From Nocardioides sp. CER19 (lineage in GTDB: Bacteria; Actinomycetota; Actinomycetes; Propionibacteriales; Nocardioidaceae): a stretch of DNA of 64,000 nt. Location of the stretch: positions 310,001 to 374,000 of the forward strand of contig NZ_JARVWS010000001.1 of assembly GCF_029846275.1 (NCBI RefSeq), written 5' to 3'. This document shows positions 25,141 through 33,617 of this stretch, piece after piece (position 1 is the stretch's first letter; every line of letters starts with the position of its first letter). The position numbers were made by a program, and so were the translations under genes. Below the pieces are notes generated by a model that searched no databases, was not told the DNA's origin, and worked only from the letters and a program-made list of their open reading frames with translations.

Positions 25141-25221
25141 TCAGTTCCAGGCGCTGAAGAGGGTGACGGCCAGGACGAGCAGGGCGGCAACGGCGCCCCA
25201 GCGCAGTCGGCGGTGGGTCAT
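25141..25221 (-). CDS. 26-aa single-span membrane peptide, coupled to tetR
   Basis: The ATG overlaps the stop of the TetR gene (ATGA) and GGGGAGGAGG lies upstream inside tetR. The peptide is basic at the N-terminus (MTHRRLRW) and then forms one hydrophobic helix. Coupling and the ribosome binding site suggest it is translated. Function unknown; it may join the transporter or be a membrane signal in the operon. Confidence 0.55.
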   Translation of the reverse strand: MTHRRLRWGAVAALLVLAVTLFSAWN

Positions 25222-25820
25222 GACTTCACCTCCTCCCCGGCCTTGGTGGTCAGCGGCTCGAGGTGGCGGATGCCTTGGGTCAGCGTGCGCGCCCAGGGCC
25301 GGTCGATCTGGTCGAGCTCGGCGGTGACGATGAGGTGGCACAGCTGGCCGTAGGCGATGAACCGCTGCACCTGTTCGGGTGCGGCGTGGGAGCGGTCGCT
25401 GACCAGTTGGGTGACGCGGGCCATCCCCCGTCGAATGGCGTCACGGACCTCCGCGATGTCGGCGGCGCTCTGCGCGTGCACCTGCAGCATCAGCAGGTCC
25501 CGGTCCGCGATGAGCTCGACGTAGGCGTCACTCATCGCATCGAGCACCTCCTGCGGCTCGCCACCTCGCACGTGCTCGGAGCCGGCGTCCAACGCCTCGG
25601 CGATCCGCTCGAAGCAGGCGTCCACGACGGCCACGAACAGCTCGAGCTTGGTCCCGAACAGTCGGATGACGTAGCCCTGCGAGATGCCTGCCGCCGTCGC
25701 TACGTCACTGACCGGAGTGGCGTGGTAGCCGGTCTTGGCGAAGACCCGCAACGCCTGCGGCAGGACGCCCGTACGGCGCTCGTCGGCGGTGGACCGGAGC
25801 CGGGTCGATGAGGTGTTCAC
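25218..25820 (-). CDS. TetR-family transcriptional repressor
   Basis: The 200-residue protein has a TetR helix-turn-helix at about residues 27-60 (VFAKTGYHATPVSDVATAAGISQGYVIRLFGTK across two helices) and a helical ligand-binding domain. The start is GTG with the operator directly upstream, so the mRNA may be leaderless. It leads an operon with two tiny membrane proteins, a DHA2 drug transporter and a further membrane protein, so it probably represses the pump until a toxic compound binds. Confidence 0.88.
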   Translation of the reverse strand: MNTSSTRLRSTADERRTGVLPQALRVFAKTGYHATPVSDVATAAGISQGYVIRLFGTKLELFVAVVDACFERIAEALDAGSEHVRGGEPQEVLDAMSDAYVELIADRDLLMLQVHAQSAADIAEVRDAIRRGMARVTQLVSDRSHAAPEQVQRFIAYGQLCHLIVTAELDQIDRPWARTLTQGIRHLEPLTTKAGEEVKS

Positions 25821-25822
25821 GT

Positions 25823-25846
25823 ATGTAAGTGAACAGTCACTTCCTT
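25823..25846. promoter_or_regulatory. TetR operator at the tetR start
   Basis: AAGTGA, ACAG, TCACTT (25827-25842) is a perfect dyad beginning three bases from the tetR start codon. It is flanked by ATGTA and CCTT, which recur at 25031-25050. The position fits autorepression. Confidence 0.7.
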
Positions 25847-25909
25847 AGGTTGTCAAGCCCGACTCCTGCGCGGGCCTCCTTCCACCTGGGCCTCACGGTC
25901 GGTGCGAGC

Positions 25910-26749
25910 TCACAGCGCGAGCGCGACCTCGAGCGCCCGCTCGGCGGGACAGGAGTGGTCGGGAACGACGCCGACGCCCTCCCAGTTGGTGCCGGTGACG
26001 GCGTGCACCGATCGCGCGACCGGGACGTGGAGCTGCAGCCGGGCGGTCAGGTCGAAGGCCTCGCGGGGGTGGGCGCCGCCCGCGGTCGCCTCCCCGACGA
26101 CGACGGCGCGGCCCAAGGCCTGCAGGTCGTAGGCGAGCTCCTCGCCGCCGCTGAAGGTGCGGCTGCTGGTGAGGACGACGACGGGCACGTCGGGCAGTCG
26201 CGGCGCGACAGCAGGGGTGGTCGACGACCGCTCGACCGAGCCGTCGCGGTGGATGAGATCCACCAGGTGCACCGGCGCGTCGCCGAGGAGGTGGCTGACC
26301 AGCAGGGCCACGGACTCGGGTACGCCGCCCACGCAGTCGCGCAGGTCGATGACGAGCCGGCGTACGCCGTCCAGCAGCGTGAACGCGGCAGCAGCGGCCG
26401 GGCGAACGAACTCGGGCGGCAGGATGACCGGGCCGATCTTCAGCAGGCCGACGTTGCCGTCGAGGCGGCGTACCTCCGTGATGGCAGGCCCGTCGTGCCG
26501 GGCCCGCTCGGCGAAGTGTGCGCGCACGTCGTCCTCGTCCTGCTCCGGGGGTACGCCGTCCGGGTAGTGCCGGACCCGCAGGTGCCGGTCGCCGTTGACC
26601 GACTGCAGGGCGGTCGTGAGCTCCTGGGCGAGCTCGGGCTCGTCGAGGCCGGCGACGGCGAGGTCGTCGAGCGACTCGGCGATGGCGACCGCCACGTCGG
26701 GGAAGACGTAGTGGGTGCGGACGAGGTCCTGGATCCGGGTGATCAGCAT
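25910..26749 (-). CDS. S41-family (tail-specific/IRBP-like) peptidase
   Basis: The 279-residue protein resembles the short S41 group without a PDZ domain: an N-terminal helical cap (ITRIQDLVRTHYVFPDVAVAIAESL), GLLKIGPVILPPE, LVIDLRDCVGGVPESVALLVSHL, and VLTSSRTFSGGEELAYDLQALGRAVVVGEATAGGA carrying the expected nucleophile region (TFSGGEE). No signal peptide is seen. The ATG at 26749 is preferred to a TTG at 26785 that lies inside the intergenic palindrome. It is divergent from a winged-helix regulator that probably controls it. Confidence 0.82.
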   Translation of the reverse strand: MLITRIQDLVRTHYVFPDVAVAIAESLDDLAVAGLDEPELAQELTTALQSVNGDRHLRVRHYPDGVPPEQDEDDVRAHFAERARHDGPAITEVRRLDGNVGLLKIGPVILPPEFVRPAAAAAFTLLDGVRRLVIDLRDCVGGVPESVALLVSHLLGDAPVHLVDLIHRDGSVERSSTTPAVAPRLPDVPVVVLTSSRTFSGGEELAYDLQALGRAVVVGEATAGGAHPREAFDLTARLQLHVPVARSVHAVTGTNWEGVGVVPDHSCPAERALEVALAL

Positions 26750-26770
26750 GCGGGTAGTCGACCGTGGCGC

Positions 26771-26785
26771 TTGACGAAGCGTCAA
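26771..26785. promoter_or_regulatory. Operator between the S41 peptidase and winged-helix regulator
   Basis: TTGACG, AAG, CGTCAA is a perfect dyad, followed eight bases later by a half site TTGACGCTT. It occupies the 56-bp divergent gap, so one regulator dimer could control both genes. Confidence 0.65.
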
Positions 26786-26805
26786 ACCCTCTTGACGCTT
26801 GATCC

Positions 26806-27282
26806 ATGGACGAGGCGATCACGCGCACCACTCCCGCCCAGCGGCGGGCGCTGGGCCACCCCACTCGGCACCTCATCTGGCGCGCGACCGACAGCGACGG
26901 TGCGACGGTCAGCCAGCTCACCTCCCGCCTGCGCATCAACAAGGGCAACGTGGCGCACCACGTCAAGGTGCTCGTCGACGTCGGGCTGCTGCGGCCGGAC
27001 CGCACCCGGACCGTCCGCGGCGGGACGGAGCAGTACTACGTGAAGACCGCTCGCCGGCTCAGCGTCGACGGTGACCAGGACGCGACCCGGGCGATGTTCG
27101 CCTCGATCGCCGACGAGGTCGTCGGCGCCGTGGACCCGTTGCTCAACCACCGCACGATCCGGCTCACCCGCCGCCAGGCCCAGGCGGTGGCCGAGCATCT
27201 CGACCGCGTGGTCAACGAGCTGGTCCCCGCCGGACCGGCCGAGCCGACGTACGGCGTCCTCGTCGGTGTCTATCGGCGCTAG
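26806..27282 (+). CDS. ArsR-like winged-helix transcriptional regulator
   Basis: The 158-residue protein has an N-terminal winged helix (residues about 10-80: RRALGHPTRHLIWRATDSDGATVSQL, then NKGNVAHHVKVLVDVGLLRP) and a helical C-terminal part. There are no Cys-rich metal sites, so it is not a metal sensor of the classic ArsR type. It is divergent from the S41 peptidase gene, with a palindrome between them. Confidence 0.82.
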   Translation: MDEAITRTTPAQRRALGHPTRHLIWRATDSDGATVSQLTSRLRINKGNVAHHVKVLVDVGLLRPDRTRTVRGGTEQYYVKTARRLSVDGDQDATRAMFASIADEVVGAVDPLLNHRTIRLTRRQAQAVAEHLDRVVNELVPAGPAEPTYGVLVGVYRR

Positions 27283-27294
27283 CCGTCGTGCCGG

Positions 27295-27864
27295 TCAGCC
27301 GGTGGGCAGTCCCGCCCGCGTGCGCTCGCCCTCGGCACGACCGAGCGCGCGGGCCCTGGCGAGCAGGGCGACCACCTCGCCCGGCGTACGTCCGGGGCTG
27401 TCGTTCCAGCGGACGAGATCCATCACGTGGCCGGCCCGCTCGGTCGACGAGGGGCACCACCGGACTCGTTCCCGGGCGCCGCGGAACGTGGCGTGCCAGG
27501 TCAGGTCGATCGACCGCTGGACGAGCTGGCTGCTGGCCTCCGACGGGCCGCCGGCAGCGTGCACGATCGCGCCGACCAGGCACGTCGCCGTGACCTGCTC
27601 CGGCGACAGCCGGCGCGCGATCCGCGGCGAGCAGCCGGTGACGAGCACCCGCACACCCCCGTCGTCGACGTAGGTGAACCACCCGTTCTGCAGCCACCCG
27701 CGCTCGACCACGTGGGCGGCGTCGGTGAGCAGCGCGTCGATGCGGAACAGCTCGGCCAGCTTGGCGCTGGCCCGGTCGCGCTCGCGGAGCGCACGCCGCT
27801 GTCTCCGCCGCTCACGGCGGCTCGGACGACCCGTCAGGACGACAGGACCCTCAACCAGTGACAT
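27295..27864 (-). CDS. DUF6197-like hypothetical protein
   Basis: The 189-residue protein begins with a very basic region (RRERRRQRRALRERDR). It then has the pattern VVERGWLQNGWFTYVD, CLVGAIVHAAGG, and a C-terminal WNDSPGRTPGEVVALLARARAL that recalls the DUF6197 family. No catalytic motif is recognised and function is unknown. It converges with the winged-helix regulator with a 12-bp gap. Confidence 0.65.
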   Translation of the reverse strand: MSLVEGPVVLTGRPSRRERRRQRRALRERDRASAKLAELFRIDALLTDAAHVVERGWLQNGWFTYVDDGGVRVLVTGCSPRIARRLSPEQVTATCLVGAIVHAAGGPSEASSQLVQRSIDLTWHATFRGARERVRWCPSSTERAGHVMDLVRWNDSPGRTPGEVVALLARARALGRAEGERTRAGLPTG

Positions 27865-28102
27865 CGCGGCTCCCCCTACGCCGAGCCAGCCCCAGGGCGG
27901 CTGCCGAGCCGTCGCCCGTTCGCCCTGAGACTTGTGAATCTACGCTTCGAGACGGACCCGGTCGAGGGTTGCGGCAGCCTTGCCCGGCGGACGGATCACC
28001 CTCGGTGTCCCTCAGTTCACCCGGATCGGGGGAACGAGGCCGACGGCCGCCGCTGGGAACGTGTTGCCCACCGCCCGGTGGCCGTCGAGAGGACCTGCCG
28101 AC

Positions 28103-28498
28103 ATGGACAACATCACGAACGACTTCTGGGACGTCCTGCTGTGGAGCTTCTGGTTCTTCATCTGGATCACCGCTCTCTTCATCTGGTTCCGCTGCCTGTT
28201 CGACCTGTTCGGCGACCGCACGCTCAGCGGGTGGGCGAAGGCCGGCTGGGTGGTCCTGCTGATCCTCATCCCGTGGCTGGGCGCGCTGATCTACCTCATC
28301 GCCCGTGGACGGAGCATGACCCAGCGGCAGATCACGGCCGCCGCGGACATGAAGGCCGAGCAGGACAAGTACATCCAGAACGTCGCGCGCACGGCGAAGT
28401 CCCCCGCCGAGGAGATCGCGGAGGCCAAGCGGCTGCTCGACAGCGGGATCATCTCGGAGAACGAGTTCGCCTCGCTCAAGGCGAAGGCCGTGGCCTGA
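28103..28498 (+). CDS. Membrane protein with PLD_N-like helices and a SHOCT domain
   Basis: The 131-residue protein has two or three membrane helices (WSFWFFIWITALFIWFRCLF and GWVVLLILIPWLGALIYLI) of the cardiolipin-synthase N-terminal type, followed by a C-terminal SHOCT segment (EIAEAKRLLDSGIISENEF). Such proteins are common in actinobacteria; SHOCT is thought to mediate oligomerisation. The ATG at 28103 is preferred because GAGAGG lies upstream and the sequence before it lacks coding character. It converges with an MFS gene after 18 bp. Confidence 0.8.
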   Translation: MDNITNDFWDVLLWSFWFFIWITALFIWFRCLFDLFGDRTLSGWAKAGWVVLLILIPWLGALIYLIARGRSMTQRQITAAADMKAEQDKYIQNVARTAKSPAEEIAEAKRLLDSGIISENEFASLKAKAVA

Positions 28499-28516
28499 CG
28501 CCCCGTCCTGCGGCGG

Positions 28517-30196
28517 TCACTCGAGGGCTTCCTCGTCGGCCGTCGCAGGAGGACCGCCGGGTCCCGACTCGCGCGTGATGTCGTCGGCCGACAGCTCGTC
28601 CGGCACGTACCGCGGCAGCCTCGACGCCGGGAAGATCGACAGCAGCGAGATCCCCGCGACGATGAGGAACGATGCCTGGACGGCGCGGCGCATGGCGTCC
28701 TCGTTGACCGCCACCGCCTCCTCCACCTGCGCCGGCGTCGCACCGGTCGCGGCGAGGACGGTCCTGAAGTCGTGGCCGGTGACGAAGTCGACGTCGCCGA
28801 GGCGGGCTTGGGGAGTGAGCTCGCGCGGGAGATCGGTCCGGCTGAAGCCCATGGTGAGGAACACGCCCAGCAGCCCCACGGCCACGACGCTCGAGAACGC
28901 CGCGCCCAGCGCGTTCGAGACGTTGTTGGCCACGCCGCGCAGCGCGCCCACGTCGCCGGCGAGCCGCTTGGGGGACGCCGAGACGAGGACGTTGAACAAC
29001 AGCGTGAGCAGGGTGCCCTCGCCGACCCCGACCAGGAGCAGGCCCAGGATGACGGCGACGGTGCTGTCGCTGCCGACCGTGTAGGCGGCCACGGTCAGGC
29101 CGACGGCGATCAGCACGAACGCGGCGATCCCGAGCCTTCGGGGAGAGACCAGGCCGTAGAGGCGCACCGACAGGACGCCGGCCGCGGCGATCGCGACGGC
29201 GTACGGGAGGATCGCCACCGCCGACGCCAGCGGCGTACGGCCCTGGACGATCTGGACGTAGAGCGGGATCAGGAAGCCCACCGCGAGGCCGAGGCTGCCG
29301 GCGACGAGGAACGCGACGACGGCGCTGCGCTCCTCCTTGCTGTCGAGCACCTCCATCGCGAGCAGCGGCTGCCTCCCGGCGCCCACCCGCCGGTGGGACC
29401 ACGCGAAGAACGCCTGCCCGAGCACGATGCCCACGAGGATGAACATCGGCGCGGGCGACAGCCGCAGCACCGAGAACGGCGCCCCGCTCCTGGCCACGAG
29501 CGGACCCCAGGTCTGGATGTTGTTGAAGCCGACCAGGATGAGCGCGATCGCGCCGGCGGAGAGGACGACGCCGAAGCGATCGATCGTGATGCCGGGCTGA
29601 CGCGGGACGGGGCTCAGCCGGAAGCTCAGGAGGAGGACGACGACCGCCAGCGCGACGATCAGCCAGAACGAGTAGCGCCAGCTGAACGCAGTGGCGAGGA
29701 ACCCGGCCAGGACGAACGTGACGGCGCTGGCGACCGCGGGGATGCCGGCCAGCACTCCGAGCGCCGTCGCCTGCTGCCGGCCGTGGTAGTTCGCGGCGAT
29801 GAGCACCACCAGGGTGGGGACGAGGGCAGCGGCCGTGACCCCGGCGATCGCCTGGGCGATGTTCATCGTGACGGCGCTGGTGCTGGTCGCCATCAGCGCC
29901 ATCGAGACGCCGTGCGCGACGACGCCCACCTGCAGCACGCGACGCTCGCCGAGGAGCTTGCCGATCTTCGCCCCCGGCATGACGAAGGCGGCGACGAACA
30001 GCGAGTAGAGGAGGAGCGCCGTCGCCGTCGCCGTCACAGGTGCGTCCAGGTCCTCTGAGATCGGCCCCAGCGAGACCGGCAGGACGCTGATGTTCATCGC
30101 CATCTGGAGCTGGGCGAGGACGATGACGACCAGCGGTAGCCAACCCGCGCGGGTCGTGGGCGTGTCGTCGACGGAGGACGGGGCGCGTGTCGTCAT
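28517..30196 (-). CDS. MFS drug transporter (DHA2-like, 14 helices)
   Basis: The 559-residue protein has 14 predicted membrane helices, PGAKIGKLLGERRVLQVGVV as the loop 2-3 motif, and a soluble C-terminal extension of about 90 residues (RLGDVDFVTGHDFRTVL onward) between the last helices, typical of large DHA2 exporters. The ATG at 30196 is preceded by CAGGAG at good spacing. It is divergent from the STAS gene across 220 bp. Substrate is unknown. Confidence 0.88.
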   Translation of the reverse strand: MTTRAPSSVDDTPTTRAGWLPLVVIVLAQLQMAMNISVLPVSLGPISEDLDAPVTATATALLLYSLFVAAFVMPGAKIGKLLGERRVLQVGVVAHGVSMALMATSTSAVTMNIAQAIAGVTAAALVPTLVVLIAANYHGRQQATALGVLAGIPAVASAVTFVLAGFLATAFSWRYSFWLIVALAVVVLLLSFRLSPVPRQPGITIDRFGVVLSAGAIALILVGFNNIQTWGPLVARSGAPFSVLRLSPAPMFILVGIVLGQAFFAWSHRRVGAGRQPLLAMEVLDSKEERSAVVAFLVAGSLGLAVGFLIPLYVQIVQGRTPLASAVAILPYAVAIAAAGVLSVRLYGLVSPRRLGIAAFVLIAVGLTVAAYTVGSDSTVAVILGLLLVGVGEGTLLTLLFNVLVSASPKRLAGDVGALRGVANNVSNALGAAFSSVVAVGLLGVFLTMGFSRTDLPRELTPQARLGDVDFVTGHDFRTVLAATGATPAQVEEAVAVNEDAMRRAVQASFLIVAGISLLSIFPASRLPRYVPDELSADDITRESGPGGPPATADEEALE

Positions 30197-30416
30197 GGAA
30201 TCCACTCCTGAGGCGTGGAGCGCGTGCTGGGCGGGCTCTCCCGGGTCCTGCTCCAGCCTAGGGGTCGGCACCGGGGTGATGCCTCGCCCGCCCGGCCGGG
30301 AGTAAAGGCGATGCCGCGCGGGAACCGAGGGGCGTGACCGGGCCCGAACCGGCGATCGGCGATGCCGCCGATCCGGACGCGATGGAACTTCGTTCTCGAA
30401 CCTGGGAGTGAACGGC

Positions 30417-30767
30417 GTGACCTCTGAGCGAGCGCTGTCGGTGGATGTCGAGCAGGACGGAGACCTCACCGTCGTACGGCTCACCGGCGAGCTGGACGTG
30501 TCGACGACGGGCGGCGTACGCACCGTGCTGGACGACCTGCTCATCGACGGCGCCCCCCGACTCGTCGTCGACCTGACCGCCCTGGACTTCATGGACTCCG
30601 CCGGACTCGGTCTGCTCGTCAGGACCCACCGACAGGCGAGGACCTTCCGCGGGGCGTTCGCCGTCGTCTGCCACGAGGGCATCGTCACCCACCTGCTCAG
30701 CATGACGGGCCTGGCCCACGTGATCCGCGTCTTCAGCTCGGTCCAGGACGCCGCTGCCGCGATGTAG
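30417..30767 (+). CDS. STAS-domain anti-sigma factor antagonist
   Basis: The 116-residue protein is a single STAS domain: TVVRLTGELDVSTTGGVRTVL, LVVDLTALDFMDSAGLGLLV with Ser61 as the expected phosphorylation site, and a C-terminal IRVFSSVQDA helix. The GTG at 30417 follows GGGAG; an in-frame GTG at 30408 is closer to that ribosome binding site than usual. It converges with a SpoIIE phosphatase gene, so the two probably form a partner-switching module in which the phosphatase reactivates the antagonist. Confidence 0.85.
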   Translation: MTSERALSVDVEQDGDLTVVRLTGELDVSTTGGVRTVLDDLLIDGAPRLVVDLTALDFMDSAGLGLLVRTHRQARTFRGAFAVVCHEGIVTHLLSMTGLAHVIRVFSSVQDAAAAM

Positions 30768-30786
30768 GGGTCCGCTCGGCGAGCGG

Positions 30787-33345
30787 TCAGTCCTCCTCGT
30801 GCAGACGAACCGCGACCAGTGCGACGTCGTCGTCGGGCTTGTCGGGCAGCATGCGGCGCAGGAGCTCGTCGCAGAGCTCCTCGAGGGGAAGGCCGGCGGC
30901 GATGAGCTCGGTGAGGACTGCGGACAGCCGCTCGATCCCGCGGTCGATGAGCTCGCCCCGACGCTCGACCAGACCGTCCGTGTAGAAGAGCAGGGTGCTC
31001 CCGCGCCGCAGCGTCACGACGTTCTCGTCGCGTTCGACGCTCGGTTCCAGGCCGAGCAGCAGGTTCGGCGCGGACCCCCACAGGACCTCGGCCAGCGGTC
31101 CGCCACCGTCCGCGGTCGGGCAGACGACCACGGGAGGCGGGTGTCCGGCGTTCGCCCAGCGCAGCCGGGTGAGCCCCTCCTGACGCTCCTCCGGCGTCTG
31201 CTCGAGCCGGGCGACCACGACGGTGGCGGTGATCTCGATGAGCAGCTCCGACATCGCCGTGTCGACCTGGCGAAGCAGCTCGGCCGGCGACGAGTGCGTG
31301 GCCACCGCGACGCCACGCAGGATGTTGCGGAGCTGGCCCATGGCGGCGGCCGCGGCGGTGTCGTGACCGATGACGTCGCCGATGACCACCACCGTGGCAT
31401 CGCCCTGGACGAAGGCGTCGTACCAGTCGCCGCCGACCTGGGCGACCTCCGCGGCGGGCTCGTAGCGCACCGCGACGTGGAGGTGGTCGGGCTCGGGCGG
31501 AGCGGTCATCATGCTGCGCTGCAGCTGCTCGGCCAGGTCGCGCTGCTCGGCGTAGAGCCGCGCGTTGTCGAGCGCGAGGCCGGCACGGTCGCCCACCTCC
31601 CGCGCGACGGCGACGTCCTCGGCGGAGAACGACGGCTGCGAGCGACCGCGGAACACGGAGAGCACGCCGAGGGTCCGTCCGCGCGCCCGCATCGGGATGC
31701 AGAGGACGGCGCCGGGGTCGAGCCGCAGAAGCAGGTCGCGCGCCTCGCCGTCCCGGAGGACCGACGCCACGGCGTCGGCGGCGTTCTGGGCCACCACGAC
31801 GGGGGCCGAGTCGTGGAGCGCCCGCGCGAAGAAGGAGTCGTCGGTGAGCGCGCCCAGGCGCTTCTCGCTGTAGCGCCGCACCAGCGGGCTGGCCGCCGGG
31901 TCGGCGTGCCACCAGCCGACATCGCGGAGCCCGCGGCGCCAGTCGACCGGGGAGATCTCCCCGCGGTCGGTCAGGGTCACGATGCACCACTGCCCCAGCT
32001 CGGGGACGAGCAGCTGCGCGAGCCGGGCGACGGCCGCATCGGCGTCCCAGGTCTCGGCCAGAGCGGCGGCGACCTCCGCCGACAGCCGGGACCGGCGGCT
32101 GGCCCGGGCGAGGGTCTCCTGCGCTTGGTGATGGGCCGTGACGTCGAGGAAGTAGACCGACAGCCCGTCGGGCGTCGGCCAGCCACGCACCTCGTAGTAG
32201 GCGTCCAGCGGCGGGGGGTAGTAGGCCTCGAAGGTGACGGGTTCGTTGGTCTCCATCGCGTGCCGGTACTGCCGCTCGAACTCGCTGCCCACCGCGGCCG
32301 GGAAGAGCTGCCAGATGTCACCGCCGACGATGTCGGCGCCGATGCCGCCCAGCAGCCGCTTCGCCTCGCCGTTGGCGTAGGTGAAGTGCCACGAACGGTC
32401 GAGGCTGAAGAACGCCGACGGCATCGACTCCAGGACGCGGGCGACCCGTGTCTCCTCGGCACGGACGGCCGTCGTGTCGGAGGCCGCCCCCAGGAGCCGG
32501 ACCGCACGACCATCGGGGCCGGCGACCGCTCGACCGCGGGCCGCGATCCAGCGCAGCTCTCCGTCGGGAAGGAGGACGCGGTACTCGGCGGCGTAGGCGC
32601 CGACGTTCTTGACCGCCTCGGTCAGCGCCTCCGTCACCCGGTCCCGGTCCTCCGGGTGGACCGACTCCTTGAACGCCTCGATGGTGCCACCGAACGTCGC
32701 GTGATCGAGTCCGAAGAGCTCCAGGAGCCGCTCGTCCCAGCGCAGCTCTCCCGTGACGAGGTCCCAGTCGAAGGCGCCGACCTCACCGGCGTCGACGGCG
32801 AGCTGCCACAGGGTGCGCTCGTCCTGCTCCACGGCCGCCAGCTCGAGCTCGATCGCGGCGGAGTGGGCCAGCGACGTCAGGAGCATCACGTCGTCGTCGG
32901 TCCAGTGTCGCGGCACCGGCTCGTAGACGCACAGCACGCCGAGGACGACCCCGGCGGTGTCGAGCGGGACTCCGAGGTAGGAACGGACGGCCTGCCGGGC
33001 GGCCGGGGGGAGGTGGTCCAGCCGATCGTCGGCGACCGCGTCCTCGATCCGCACCAGCTGCCCTGTGGCCGCGACCAGCGAGCACAGCGACTCGGCCGCC
33101 GCCTGCGGACCCTCCAGACCCGCGGAGCCGATGACCGTGGAGACGTCGCCGGCCGGCGACACCCGTGCCGAGGCCACGCCGATGACACGTGTCGCCAGTG
33201 CGGCGAGGCCGTCCAGCGCGGGGATCCGGGCGTGACGGCTCAGCCGCGTCGCGCCGCTCGCGGCGGGCCGCTCCGTCCGGCCGTTCGACGTGAACACGCC
33301 CGTGCTCCCGTCGTCGCGACCTCGTCCATGCTCCTCCGGCGTCAT
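30787..33345 (-). CDS. GAF-PAS-PAS-GAF SpoIIE-type serine phosphatase
   Basis: The 852-residue protein reads as a GAF domain (about 15-180), a PAS with PAC motif (about 190-315: FKESVHPEDRDRV, then LLPDGELRWIAARGRAV), a second PAS (about 320-430), another GAF (about 450-600), and a C-terminal PP2C/SpoIIE domain (QVGGDWYDAFVQGDATVVVIGDVIGHD, LRWANAGHPPPVV, LLFYTDGLVERRG, DKPDDDVALVAVR). Metal-binding Asp residues are present. The ATG at 33345 has an excellent ribosome binding site (AAGGAGGT). It senses small molecules or redox/light and dephosphorylates a STAS protein, probably its neighbour. Confidence 0.93.
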   Translation of the reverse strand: MTPEEHGRGRDDGSTGVFTSNGRTERPAASGATRLSRHARIPALDGLAALATRVIGVASARVSPAGDVSTVIGSAGLEGPQAAAESLCSLVAATGQLVRIEDAVADDRLDHLPPAARQAVRSYLGVPLDTAGVVLGVLCVYEPVPRHWTDDDVMLLTSLAHSAAIELELAAVEQDERTLWQLAVDAGEVGAFDWDLVTGELRWDERLLELFGLDHATFGGTIEAFKESVHPEDRDRVTEALTEAVKNVGAYAAEYRVLLPDGELRWIAARGRAVAGPDGRAVRLLGAASDTTAVRAEETRVARVLESMPSAFFSLDRSWHFTYANGEAKRLLGGIGADIVGGDIWQLFPAAVGSEFERQYRHAMETNEPVTFEAYYPPPLDAYYEVRGWPTPDGLSVYFLDVTAHHQAQETLARASRRSRLSAEVAAALAETWDADAAVARLAQLLVPELGQWCIVTLTDRGEISPVDWRRGLRDVGWWHADPAASPLVRRYSEKRLGALTDDSFFARALHDSAPVVVAQNAADAVASVLRDGEARDLLLRLDPGAVLCIPMRARGRTLGVLSVFRGRSQPSFSAEDVAVAREVGDRAGLALDNARLYAEQRDLAEQLQRSMMTAPPEPDHLHVAVRYEPAAEVAQVGGDWYDAFVQGDATVVVIGDVIGHDTAAAAAMGQLRNILRGVAVATHSSPAELLRQVDTAMSELLIEITATVVVARLEQTPEERQEGLTRLRWANAGHPPPVVVCPTADGGGPLAEVLWGSAPNLLLGLEPSVERDENVVTLRRGSTLLFYTDGLVERRGELIDRGIERLSAVLTELIAAGLPLEELCDELLRRMLPDKPDDDVALVAVRLHEED

Positions 33346-33471
33346 CGGATACCTCCTTCGACGCCAGCCACTTCTCCAGCCCCGCTGCTGAGGCCAGCTC
33401 CGACCGAAGGCGGAAGCCTGCAACGATCCTGTCACACCGATCGACGCGGCGCCCGAAGGTGGTTGCATCGC

Positions 33472-33536
33472 GCCGACCGCGACGGGCGCGCCCGGCGCGG
33501 CGGTCGGCGAATAGGCGGCCGGACGGGCCGCCTTTT
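33472..33536 (+). terminator. Tandem hairpins with T-run upstream of an MFS gene
   Basis: First stem GCCGACCGC with GCGGTCGGC (33472-33480/33500-33508). Second stem GGCGGCC, GGACG, GGCCGCC (33514-33532), followed by TTTT and a TACGAT hexamer. No + strand gene lies upstream, so this is either an attenuator in the leader of the MFS gene at 33618 or an insulator in front of a promoter at TACGAT. Confidence 0.5.
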
Positions 33537-33617
33537 ACGATAGGAGCAGTAGAGGGTTTCACGCGTCTTGGAGGTGGGTTCGGCGCGTCGCTCAGACGCA
33601 CCCGAAAGGCCACCCCC

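Noticed and set aside
26750..26785. TTG at 26785 as the S41 peptidase start
   Set aside because: It falls in the intergenic palindrome, and the added 12 residues look non-coding.
28517..31990. A 1157-codon minus-strand frame that would fuse the MFS transporter to a longer protein
   Set aside because: Only 28517-30196 has transporter sequence and a ribosome binding site. The rest is antisense or out-of-frame to the STAS and SpoIIE genes.
30799..33543. A 914-codon plus-strand frame opposite the SpoIIE phosphatase
   Set aside because: No domains and typical antisense composition; the minus-strand gene has GAF, PAS and PP2C motifs.
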